NCBI GenBank assembly: GCA_946408145.1
Contig: CAMJQX010000124.1
Span: 1 to 5,128, forward strand
DNA length: 5,128 nt
Origin: an uncultured Clostridia bacterium
GTDB lineage: Bacteria > Bacillota_A > Clostridia > Oscillospirales > Oscillospiraceae
Direction of reading: 5' to 3'
In this document: positions 1-5,093 of the stretch, one piece after another
How the letters are laid out: every line of letters begins with the position of its first letter
Numbering within the stretch: position 1 is the first letter of the stretch
The notes under the pieces: generated by a model
Told to the model about the DNA's origin: nothing
The model's input: the letters and a program-made list of their open reading frames with translations, nothing else
The model's database searches: none
Position numbers and translations under genes: made by a program

Positions 1-997
1 ACTTGATGAAGGTCTTGGCGGCGTCGATCTTGGCAGCGTCGCCGTTGTCGAAGATACCGAAGCCCCAGATACCGAGGCCGAGCTTGGCGTTGCCGTCCTC
101 AGCCGGGAATGCCATGAACTCGATCTCATCGCCGTCATTGGTCAGGCCGGCATCGTTGTTGTCGGTGTTGGTCTGCTGGATCAGGTTCCAGCAGAAGGCC
201 ATGTCGAGGATGCCCTGACGGAAAAGCTGGATCTCTTCGCCGCCGTTGATGGCCGGGTCAAAGTTGATGCCGGGCAGGTCGACGAGCAGCTGGAGAGCCT
301 TGATGTTCTCGGGGGAGTTGACAGTGTAGGCGGTGTGCTCGGGGTTGGTGAAGGTGCCGCCGTAGAGGTTGTTGATCAGAACACGGGTGCCCTGGTCGCC
401 GCCCTGGCCGCTGCAGTAGATTGCCGCGACATTGGGGTTGGTCTCACTCAGAGCATTGACGGCCTTGATAAAGCCCTCGGTGGTCCAGGTGTGGTTTTCG
501 CGGTCAAGCACGTCCGCAACGCCGGCTTCCTCAAAGCGGGTGACGTTCACGGCCATGCAGTGCGCGATCATGCAGACGGGATACTCGAACACCTTGCCGT
601 CCGCATTGGTGCAGGAGTCCTGCAGGCTCTCAAAGATCTCGGCCTTGTCGGTGTCGTCCCACATATCGGCCAGATCAACCATGTAGCCCTTGGCGCCCCA
701 GTTGGCGACCAGACGTTCGGGACCTTCCATGATCAGGTCGGGGGCATTGCCGCCCTCGAGAGCGGTGTTGACCTTGTCGTCACCGTCGGCGTATGCGAGG
801 TACTGGACCTCGACCTTGATGCCGGGATTGGCGGCCTCGAAGCCGGCGATCAACTCGTCAACGACTTCCTGAGTGCCCCACTGACCGATGGGATAGGTCC
901 ACAGGGTGATCTCCACGGCGTCGTCCGCAAAAGCGGAGGGAGCCGCAAGCGCGAAGACCATGATCAGCGCAAGCATCAGTGCAAACAGTTTCTTCAT
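1..997 (-). CDS. Sugar ABC transporter substrate-binding protein, family 1 (partial, 3' end outside window)
   Basis: Extracellular binding protein of a sugar ABC importer (SBP_bac_1/MalE-like fold), capturing a sugar and delivering it to membrane permeases presumably encoded beyond the left edge. The minus strand is open for 332 codons from ATG 997-995 to the edge with no stop; family members are usually about 400-450 residues, so roughly 70-110 residues are missing. Residues 1-24 form a Sec signal peptide (KK, hydrophobic core LFALMLALIMVFALAA, then AFA before Asp-Asp). The mature protein opens with VEITLWTYPIG and contains FEAANPGIKVEVQY and NAPDLIMEGPERL, the typical N-lobe signatures; the last visible stretch, DAAKTFIK, fits the family's late helix. 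No lipobox cysteine is present, which is unusual for a Gram-positive SBP. It has its own promoter, leader hairpin and strong ribosome site. Substrate is not readable from sequence; an amino sugar is inferred from neighbours. Confidence 0.93.
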   Translation of the reverse strand, partial: MKKLFALMLALIMVFALAAPSAFADDAVEITLWTYPIGQWGTQEVVDELIAGFEAANPGIKVEVQYLAYADGDDKVNTALEGGNAPDLIMEGPERLVANWGAKGYMVDLADMWDDTDKAEIFESLQDSCTNADGKVFEYPVCMIAHCMAVNVTRFEEAGVADVLDRENHTWTTEGFIKAVNALSETNPNVAAIYCSGQGGDQGTRVLINNLYGGTFTNPEHTAYTVNSPENIKALQLLVDLPGINFDPAINGGEEIQLFRQGILDMAFCWNLIQQTNTDNNDAGLTNDGDEIEFMAFPAEDGNAKLGLGIWGFGIFDNGDAAKIDAAKTFIK

Positions 998-1003
998 GAT
1001 GTT

Positions 1004-1009
1004 CCTCCT
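1004..1009 (-). promoter_or_regulatory. Strong ribosome binding site of the substrate-binding protein
   Basis: On the minus strand AGGAGG lies 6 nt before ATG 997. This is a full match to the anti-Shine-Dalgarno and fixes the start; no other in-frame start has such a site. Confidence 0.9.
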
Positions 1010-1029
1010 ATAAAATTTTTGGGGATCGC

Positions 1030-1047
1030 GGCGGCGTCTTCGCCGCC
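1030..1047 (-). other. GC-rich stem-loop near the 5' end of the SBP mRNA
   Basis: GGCGGCG and CGCCGCC form a perfect 7-bp stem closing a 4-nt loop (AAGA on the transcript). It begins about 10 nt after the predicted transcription start and ends about 20 nt before the ribosome site, which stays free in an A/T-rich stretch. No T-run follows, so it is not a terminator. A 5' mRNA-stabilising role is the likely reading. Confidence 0.6.
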
Positions 1048-1063
1048 GGTCTTTACAGCTTGA

Positions 1064-1092
1064 ATTGTAGCGAAGTTTTGGTCCAATGTCAA
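1064..1092 (-). promoter_or_regulatory. Sigma-A promoter of the SBP gene
   Basis: On the minus strand a perfect -35 TTGACA (1087-1092) is followed after 17 bp by -10 TACAAT (1064-1069, 5 of 6). Predicted start is near 1057, giving a leader of about 60 nt. The promoter lies downstream of the regulator's terminator, so the transport gene is transcribed independently of the epimerase-regulator operon. Confidence 0.88.
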
Positions 1093-1100
1093 TCTGATTT

Positions 1101-1115
1101 TGAAAGTTTTTTTCA
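1101..1115. promoter_or_regulatory. Candidate regulator box A (proximal, SBP promoter)
   Basis: Perfect inverted repeat TGAAA-N5-TTTCA, centred at 1108, about -51 from the predicted SBP start. It is 8 bp upstream of the -35. The same box at the same distance occurs before the kinase promoter (3412-3426). Assignment to the neighbouring RpiR-family protein is inference. Confidence 0.65.
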
Positions 1116-1129
1116 GAAAAGCGACTGAT

Positions 1130-1144
1130 TGAAATTTATTTTTA
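1130..1144. promoter_or_regulatory. Candidate regulator box B (distal, SBP promoter)
   Basis: TGAAA-N5-TTTTA, one mismatch to TGAAA-N5-TTTCA, centred at 1137, about -80 from the predicted start. It begins exactly 29 bp from the start of box A, the same separation as the pair at 3383 and 3412. Taken alone it would be weak in such A/T-rich DNA; the repeated spacing is what supports it. Confidence 0.5.
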
Positions 1145-1177
1145 TGTTCTGTACAAATCCGCCTGCCGGTTTTTAGT

Positions 1178-1214
1178 AAAAATGACGGGCCGCCAAACTG
1201 AGGCAACCCGTCAT
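1178..1214 (-). terminator. Intrinsic terminator of the epimerase-regulator operon
   Basis: An 8-bp arm pair, ATGACGGG (1182-1189 on the plus strand) and CCCGTCAT (1207-1214), is extended inside by GCC/GGC around a 7-nt loop after a 2x2 internal loop. Read on the minus strand, five T follow the stem directly (1178-1182). It lies 26 nt past the regulator stop codon. It separates the operon from the SBP promoter. Confidence 0.83.
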
Positions 1215-1239
1215 GTTTCAAATCATGACATGAGCTGTT

Positions 1240-2094
1240 TCACAGGTGTTTTTCCGCCAGCGCCTCAGCCACACGCGCGCGGCTTGCGCGGCAGCGCTCC
1301 ATGTCCCGGCGGCAGAACGCGGAGAACAGCACGTCCATCAAAAACAGCTGCGCGATCTTGGCGGGCACGGAGCTGAGCTGCAGGGGGCTCTCATTGGAGC
1401 CGCAGCAGAGCACCACGTCGGCCAGCGCGGCGCCGGGCGAGCGGGGGAAGCGCGTGATGAGGATCACCCTCGCGCCGCGCGAGCGGGCGACGTTCAGCGT
1501 CTCCGACATCTCCCGTGTGGCGCCGGAATAGGAAAAGAACAGCAGCGCGTCATTTTCCTCCATGTTGGCCGCGGCGATGACCTGGCTGTGCGAGTCGCTG
1601 ACCGGGAAGAATTTGCCGCTGACGGTGGAAAAGAGGTGCGCGGCCTCGGAGGCCATCACCATCGAGCCGCCCTGCCCCATGCACAGGACCTTCCCCGCGC
1701 TCTCGAGGCTGTCGACCGCGACAGCGATCCGCTCGGGGTCGAGGCGCTCGAGCGTCTGTGCCATGGCGGCGAGGTCCGCAGAGTAGAGCTTGCGGCTCAT
1801 GTCCTCCAGGCTGTCGTCCTCGCGGATCTGGCCGGAGAGCTGATCCCCCTCCTGCCGTCCGACGGCGGCGGCGTTGGCGATGGCCAGCTTGAAGGCGTTG
1901 TAGCCCTTGTAGCCCAGCCGGCGGCAGAAGCGGGAGACGGTCGCCTCCGCCACACCGCTGGCGTCGGCGAGCTCGGCGATGGACATATACTGCGTTTCGT
2001 CATGGTGCTTCATGACGTAGTCGGCCGTCTTTTTCTCCGCGGCCGTCAGGTCATAGTAGGCCCGGCTGATGGTCTCGAATACATTTTCGGCCAT
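1240..2094 (-). CDS. RpiR-family transcriptional regulator (HTH + SIS domain)
   Basis: DNA-binding regulator, 284 aa, the usual length for the MurR/RpiR family. Residues about 1-77 form the N-terminal helix-turn-helix domain, with the recognition segment IAELADASGVAEATVSRFCR (39-58) followed by RLGYKGYNAFKLAI. Residues about 120-260 are a sugar isomerase (SIS) domain, with GKVLCMGQGGS (134-144) and FFSYSGATREMSETL (186-200), which in this family binds phosphosugar effectors. Family members control amino-sugar, sialate, MurNAc and hexose genes, as repressors or activators. The start is ATG 2094, with GGGGGAG (2105-2111) about 10 nt upstream overlapping the end of the epimerase gene; the 7-bp gap implies one transcript and translational proximity. 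Paired palindromes at 1101-1144 and 3383-3426 are its candidate operators. The effector is probably a sugar phosphate of the local pathway, for example the kinase product, but this is inference. Confidence 0.95.
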   Translation of the reverse strand: MAENVFETISRAYYDLTAAEKKTADYVMKHHDETQYMSIAELADASGVAEATVSRFCRRLGYKGYNAFKLAIANAAAVGRQEGDQLSGQIREDDSLEDMSRKLYSADLAAMAQTLERLDPERIAVAVDSLESAGKVLCMGQGGSMVMASEAAHLFSTVSGKFFPVSDSHSQVIAAANMEENDALLFFSYSGATREMSETLNVARSRGARVILITRFPRSPGAALADVVLCCGSNESPLQLSSVPAKIAQLFLMDVLFSAFCRRDMERCRASRARVAEALAEKHL

Positions 2095-2101
2095 GGATCT
2101 C

Positions 2102-3304
2102 TCACTCCCCCAGGATCTCGCCCAGCATGACGTCCACCATACTCAGCATGCGCGGCAGGTGGAAGGGCCCCTTGAAGGTGGAACCCTTGCAGGGGGGCTC
2201 GGTGGGCTTGCCGTCCCGGCGCAGATAGCCGTACCACTCTCCATAGGCGGGGTCGGAGAAGTGCTCCCGACTGTAGTCGAGCGTCCGGTAAAACCATTCC
2301 AGATACTCCTCCTTGCCGGTGTCGCGGTAGAGCATGAGAGAGGAGATCAGGATCTCGTCGTGCGGCCACCAGAGCTTCATATCGTGCTCATAGGCCTCGG
2401 GCGGGCGGCCCAGGCAGTCGATGAAGTACAGCAGGCCGCCGTACTCCTTGTCCCAGCCGGCGTTGATGGCGCGGTTGAAGATGGTCTCGGCCTTTTCGAC
2501 CAGCGCCCTGTCGCCGCTGCGCTTCGCGTGCTCCAGCAGGAACCAGACGCCTTCGATGTCGTGGCCCGGGTTGACAATGCGGCCCTCGGTGAAGTCCAGA
2601 CGCGCCTCGCCCTCGGGACCGACGTTTTCGAGCACGCAGCCGAGCTCGTCCTTCACATGATAGCGGAAGATGTCCTCCACGCAGGAGGCGGCGCGCTCTT
2701 CATAAAGCGCCTTGTGCTCCGGGTCGACGCGCATCAGCACGCTCGTCACGTTCAGATAGATCATCGGGATGCCGAAGGAACGGCCGCTGCGGGTCTCGGG
2801 CACGGTCTTGGGACCGAGGCCGGTCGGGTCGGGCATGCCGTGGTTGAGATCCCAGTAGAGGTCGTAGGCTCTGCGCGCCCGCTCCAGGCACTCGCGCTCG
2901 CCGGTGACGCCGTAGTACTCGGCGTTGGCCATGGCGTAGAAGGCCTCGGAGAAGCAGTAGCGCCGCTGGCGCAGGGGCCTGCCGTCGGCGGTTACGGTGA
3001 AGTACATGCGGCCGCCGGCCTCACGGTTGATGCAGTGGGCCTCCATGAAGTCCAGGCAGCTCTTCGAGGCGGCGAGCCATTCCTCCTTCACGCCGTAGAG
3101 GCGGCAGAGCCAGGCGAAGATCCAGCCGCAGCGGCCCTGCATCCACACGCTCTTGTCCGTGGAGAAGATCTTCCCCTCGCGGTCGAGGCAGGTGTAGACG
3201 CCGCCGTTGATCGGGTCCATGCCGTTTTTCAGCCAGAATTCCACGCAGCGATCCAGCTCCGCGCGGATCCATTCCCGGCTTTCGATCATTTTGCTTCTGT
3301 CCAT
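2102..3304 (-). CDS. N-acylglucosamine 2-epimerase (AGE/RENBP family)
   Basis: Predicted cytoplasmic (alpha/alpha)6-barrel epimerase interconverting N-acetylmannosamine and N-acetylglucosamine. It is 400 aa, the normal length, and complete. Diagnostic stretches in order: GGVYTCLDREGK (34-45), TDKSVWMQGR (49-58), RRYCFSEAFYAMANAEYY (114-131), NPGHDIEG (245-252), KLWWPHDE (310-317), EWYGYLRRDGK (356-366) and FKGPFHLPR (377-385). Arg58, His248, Glu317 and His382 line up with residues I recall as essential or catalytic in the pig and Anabaena enzymes, so the site looks intact. ATG 3304 has AAAGGAG (3314-3320) 9 nt upstream. It is first in an operon with the regulator and divergent from the kinase. 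Family relatives include cellobiose 2-epimerase and other aldose epimerases or isomerases; the TCLDR...DKxVWxQGR pattern favours the true AGE branch, but substrate is not certain. It is unrelated to the TIM-barrel ManNAc-6-phosphate epimerase of classical nan operons. Confidence 0.93.
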   Translation of the reverse strand: MDRSKMIESREWIRAELDRCVEFWLKNGMDPINGGVYTCLDREGKIFSTDKSVWMQGRCGWIFAWLCRLYGVKEEWLAASKSCLDFMEAHCINREAGGRMYFTVTADGRPLRQRRYCFSEAFYAMANAEYYGVTGERECLERARRAYDLYWDLNHGMPDPTGLGPKTVPETRSGRSFGIPMIYLNVTSVLMRVDPEHKALYEERAASCVEDIFRYHVKDELGCVLENVGPEGEARLDFTEGRIVNPGHDIEGVWFLLEHAKRSGDRALVEKAETIFNRAINAGWDKEYGGLLYFIDCLGRPPEAYEHDMKLWWPHDEILISSLMLYRDTGKEEYLEWFYRTLDYSREHFSDPAYGEWYGYLRRDGKPTEPPCKGSTFKGPFHLPRMLSMVDVMLGEILGE

Positions 3305-3324
3305 CCGAAAACACTCCTTTCAGA

Positions 3325-3352
3325 TCCGACTGCATGCCGTCAGGCAATCGGA
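3325..3352 (-). other. Stem-loop in the epimerase leader
   Basis: TCCGA (3325-3329) pairs with TCGGA (3348-3352), and TGCC (3335-3338) with GGCA (3343-3346) around a 4-nt loop; a 5x1 internal loop lies between. It sits between the predicted start near 3363 and the ribosome site at 3314-3320. No T-run follows. It is weaker than the hairpins in the other two leaders. Confidence 0.4.
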
Positions 3353-3369
3353 CGTGTCCTGATGTCTTT

Positions 3370-3398
3370 ATACTACCAGTCCTGAAAGAAAATTTCAA
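3370..3398 (-). promoter_or_regulatory. Predicted promoter of the epimerase-regulator operon
   Basis: On the minus strand -35 TTGAAA (3393-3398, 5 of 6) is followed after 17 bp by -10 TAGTAT (3370-3375, 4 of 6) with an extended TGG just upstream. Predicted start is near 3363, leader about 59 nt. The -35 lies almost entirely within box C (3383-3397), so a protein bound there should compete with RNA polymerase. The weaker -10 makes this call less certain than the other two promoters. Confidence 0.6.
3383..3397. promoter_or_regulatory. Candidate regulator box C (distal for kinase, overlaps epimerase promoter)
   Basis: Perfect TGAAA-N5-TTTCA inverted repeat centred at 3390, about -80 from the predicted kinase start and about -27 from the predicted epimerase start. 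It therefore covers the -35 and spacer of the divergent operon. Its partner box D starts 29 bp away. Confidence 0.65.
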
Positions 3399-3411
3399 CA
3401 CAAATATTTTT

Positions 3412-3426
3412 TGAAATTTTTGTTCA
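3412..3426. promoter_or_regulatory. Candidate regulator box D (proximal, kinase promoter)
   Basis: TGAAA-N5-GTTCA, one mismatch to the perfect box, flanked by one more symmetric pair (TTGAA...TTCAA). Centred at 3419, about -51 from the predicted kinase start, and ending 8 bp before the -35. This is the same placement as box A before the SBP promoter. Confidence 0.55.
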
Positions 3427-3434
3427 AATAGACG

Positions 3435-3463
3435 GTGACAGCGGCGAAAAGGCATGTTATAAT
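3435..3463 (+). promoter_or_regulatory. Sigma-A promoter of the ROK kinase gene
   Basis: -35 GTGACA (3435-3440, 5 of 6), 17-bp spacer, perfect -10 TATAAT (3458-3463) preceded by an extended TGT. Predicted start is near 3470, giving a 59-nt leader. Confidence 0.87.
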
Positions 3464-3472
3464 AGACGCGTC

Positions 3473-3493
3473 TTCCGCCCGCGAGGGGCGGAA
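3473..3493 (+). other. Stem-loop at the very 5' end of the kinase mRNA
   Basis: TTCCGCCC (3473-3480) and GGGCGGAA (3486-3493) form a perfect 8-bp stem with a 5-nt loop GCGAG, starting about 3 nt after the predicted transcription start. It is followed by an A-run (ACAAAAAAG), not a T-run, so it is not a plus-strand terminator. A 5' stabilising stem is likely. Confidence 0.6.
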
Positions 3494-3515
3494 ACAAAAA
3501 AGATCGCATCATGAC

Positions 3516-3522
3516 GGGAGGG
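3516..3522 (+). promoter_or_regulatory. Ribosome binding site that decides the kinase start
   Basis: GGGAGGG stands 6 nt before ATG 3529. An in-frame ATG at 3511 lies upstream of it and has only an A-rich stretch before it, so 3529 is the supported start and the longer reading adds six false residues. Confidence 0.82.
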
Positions 3523-3528
3523 CGTCTT

Positions 3529-4905
3529 ATGAATCACCTGGGTATCCCCTGCAGCATCCGCAACGTTCCCGAGCTGGACCCCGCATTCCTGCCCCTGCAC
3601 GTCTTCAACACGGCCTTCCTGGCCGACGCCCGGCAGCCGATCGGCATCGCCGTGGAGCGCGCCGGCGGCCAGATGGCCGCGGTGGAGACCTTCATCCACG
3701 GCACGCCGGAGATGGAGGCCGCCGATCGCTACTACATTGAGCGCCTGGTCAAGACCATGCTCTGGATGAAGGGCGGCTTCCGCATCTACGTCCGCGGGAG
3801 CGAGGCCATGGCCGACTATCTGCGCTCGGTCTACTGCGCCGGCGGACAGCAGGAATTCGACTGGGACTACATGGCAAACGTCTTTGAGCATCCCTTTGAG
3901 ATCGTCACGGCAGACGTGCTGCCCGAGGCGCACGACGAGCCCAAGGCCATCGGCGGGCACACCGAAGGCTGCCGCATCGGCTTCGACGCGGGCGGCAGCG
4001 ACCGGAAGGTATCCGCCGTCATCGACGGCGAGCCGGTCTACTCCGAAGAGGTCGTCTGGTATCCCAAGACCACCGCCGACCCGGACTACCACTACAACGG
4101 CATCGTCGCAGCTCTCAAGTCCGCCGCAGAGCATCTGCCGCGGGTGGACGCGGTCGGCGTCTCTTCGGCCGGTGTATATATCAACAACCGCACCATGAAC
4201 GCCTCTCTCTTTCTCAAGGTGCCGAAGGATCTCTTTGAGCAGAAGGTCAAGGACATCTACATCCGCGCCATTACCGACACCTTCGGGGACATCCCCTACA
4301 GCGTCGTCAACGACGGCGACGTGACCGCGCTGGCCGGGGCCATGAGCCTGGGGGCCAACAACGTGCTCGGCATCGCCATGGGCACCAGCGAGGCCGTAGG
4401 CTACGTCGACACCGAGGGGCGCATCACCGGCTGGCTCAACGAGCTCGCTTTCGTCCCCGTCGACGCCAATCCCGGCGCCATGCGTGACGAGTGGAGCGGC
4501 GACATCGGATGCGGCGTCAAGTACTTCTCGCAGGACGGCGTCATCAAGCTGGCCGCGCCGGCGGGCATTGAGTTGGACGAGGGTCTGTCTCCCGCCGAGA
4601 AGCTAAAGGTCGTGCAGAAGCTGATGGAGGCGGGCGATCCCCGCGCCGCCGCCGTCTACCGCAGCATCGGCTGCTATCTGGCCCACACGCTGGCCTACTA
4701 TTACGATCTCTACGGCTGCGAAAACCTCCTGCTGCTGGGCCGTGTGATGTCCGGCAAGGGCGGGGATGTGCTGCTGGAGACCTGCAGAAAGGTGCTCGCC
4801 GACGAGTACCCGGCGCTCGGCGCGAAGCTGCGTCTGGCCCTGCCCGACGAAAAGTTCCGCCGCGTGGGGCAGTCCGCCGTCGCGGCTTCCCTGCCGGAGG
4901 CGTAA
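3529..4905 (+). CDS. Divergent ROK-family sugar kinase with long N-terminal extension
   Basis: Probable cytoplasmic ATP-dependent sugar kinase, 458 aa, against about 300 for ordinary ROK kinases. The recognisable ROK/actin-like fold begins near residue 148: phosphate-1 loop GFDAGGSDRKVSAVID (151-166), GVSSAG (210-215), catalytic-Asp motif VVNDGDVTALAGAMSLGA (259-276, Asp262), phosphate-2 motif GIAMGTSEAVGYV (281-293) and the C-terminal GRVMSGKGGDVLLETC (404-419). Three things are odd. Residues 1-147 are an extension of unknown function with no helix-turn-helix visible. The usual GExGH is NELAF (304-308), with Phe where the sugar/zinc-binding His should be. The CxCGxxGCxE zinc site is absent. 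Next to an AGE epimerase the simplest role is phosphorylating GlcNAc or ManNAc; substrate is inferred. A distant ROK-like sensor or other ASKHA protein is possible, but the intact Asp262 argues for catalysis. Confidence 0.85.
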   Translation: MNHLGIPCSIRNVPELDPAFLPLHVFNTAFLADARQPIGIAVERAGGQMAAVETFIHGTPEMEAADRYYIERLVKTMLWMKGGFRIYVRGSEAMADYLRSVYCAGGQQEFDWDYMANVFEHPFEIVTADVLPEAHDEPKAIGGHTEGCRIGFDAGGSDRKVSAVIDGEPVYSEEVVWYPKTTADPDYHYNGIVAALKSAAEHLPRVDAVGVSSAGVYINNRTMNASLFLKVPKDLFEQKVKDIYIRAITDTFGDIPYSVVNDGDVTALAGAMSLGANNVLGIAMGTSEAVGYVDTEGRITGWLNELAFVPVDANPGAMRDEWSGDIGCGVKYFSQDGVIKLAAPAGIELDEGLSPAEKLKVVQKLMEAGDPRAAAVYRSIGCYLAHTLAYYYDLYGCENLLLLGRVMSGKGGDVLLETCRKVLADEYPALGAKLRLALPDEKFRRVGQSAVAASLPEA

Positions 4906-4922
4906 GCGAAAGCGCAGAGGAA

Positions 4923-4963
4923 CGGGCAAACCCCTCAGTCAGCTTCGCTGACAGCTTTGCCCG
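4923..4963 (+). repeat. Nested hairpin resembling the left part of a dispersed clostridial repeat
   Basis: Outer arms CGGGCAAA (4923-4930) and TTTGCCCG (4956-4963) pair over 8 bp; inside, GTCAGC (4938-4943) and GCTGAC (4947-4952) pair around TTC. The inner CCCCTCAGTCAGC/GCTGACAGC sequence matches, from memory, one half of an interspersed repeat common in Oscillospirales/Lachnospirales genomes. It starts 17 bp after the kinase stop. No T-run follows, so termination is not supported. Confidence 0.6.
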
Positions 4964-4976
4964 CCTTGCCGCGACT

Positions 4977-5017
4977 GCCGTTTGCGTGCAGGCGCCAAGA
5001 CCTGCCCGCAAAGCGGC
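4977..5017 (+). other. Long imperfect stem-loop in the spacer
   Basis: GCCG (4977-4980), TTTGCG (4981-4986) and GCAGG (4988-4992) pair with CCTGC (5001-5005), CGCAAA (5007-5012) and CGGC (5014-5017). This gives 15 bp with one mismatch and one bulge and an 8-nt loop. It is the strongest structure in the spacer. No T-run follows directly; the T-rich stretch at 5038-5046 is over 20 nt away. Function unknown. Confidence 0.55.
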
Positions 5018-5037
5018 GCGGCTGCGGAGAAAGCGTG

Positions 5038-5066
5038 TTTGCTTTTCCCGCCCCCGGCGGCGCAAA
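5038..5066 (+). other. Third spacer stem-loop
   Basis: TTTGC (5038-5042) pairs with GCAAA (5062-5066), and inside CCGCC (5048-5052) pairs with GGCGG (5056-5060) around CCC. The two helices are separated by a 5x1 internal loop. Structure seen in sequence; role unknown. Confidence 0.4.
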
Positions 5067-5069
5067 CCC

Positions 5070-5093
5070 GCTTTCCCCTTGCACAGGGGAGCC
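5070..5093 (+). repeat. CCCCT/AGGGG hairpin, right part of a dispersed repeat
   Basis: TCCCCT (5074-5079) and AGGGGA (5085-5090) form a 6-bp stem with loop TGCAC, followed by GCC. Its form matches, from memory, the right-hand hairpin that normally follows the CTGACAGCT half of the same repeat family directly; here the two halves are about 115 bp apart. It ends just before the ribosome site of the next gene. Confidence 0.5.

Noticed and set aside
335..1063. 242-codon open frame on the plus strand opposite the binding-protein gene
   Set aside because: The minus strand here is an uninterrupted SBP with signal peptide, promoter and AGGAGG site; the plus frame even runs through the SBP leader.
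1101..1115. CcpA cre sites for the TGAAA...TTTCA boxes
   Set aside because: The cre consensus is 14 bp with a central CG; these boxes are 15 bp with an A/T-only or G+A/T centre, and they come in fixed pairs.
1246..2130. 294-codon open frame on the plus strand opposite the RpiR-family gene
   Set aside because: Same reason: low-complexity translation, no ribosome site, and the opposite strand encodes a clear HTH-SIS regulator.
2102..3304. Naming the epimerase nanE (ManNAc-6-phosphate epimerase)
   Set aside because: The sequence is an (alpha/alpha)6-barrel AGE family member of 400 residues; the ManNAc-6-P epimerase is a TIM barrel of about 230 residues with different motifs.
2069..3385. 438-codon open frame on the plus strand opposite the epimerase gene
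   Set aside because: It lies antisense to an intact AGE gene with conserved catalytic motifs; its translation is rich in Ala/Val/His/Gly without family signatures, as expected from GC-rich antisense shadow.
3473..3493. Intrinsic terminator or attenuator before the kinase
   Set aside because: The stem is followed by A residues, not T, and no competing antiterminator stem was found.
3511..3513. Upstream in-frame ATG as the kinase start
   Set aside because: The only good ribosome site (3516-3522) lies downstream of it and at proper distance from ATG 3529.
4977..5046. Intrinsic terminator after the kinase gene
   Set aside because: The strong hairpin is separated from the nearest T-rich stretch by more than 20 nt, and that stretch is interrupted by GC.
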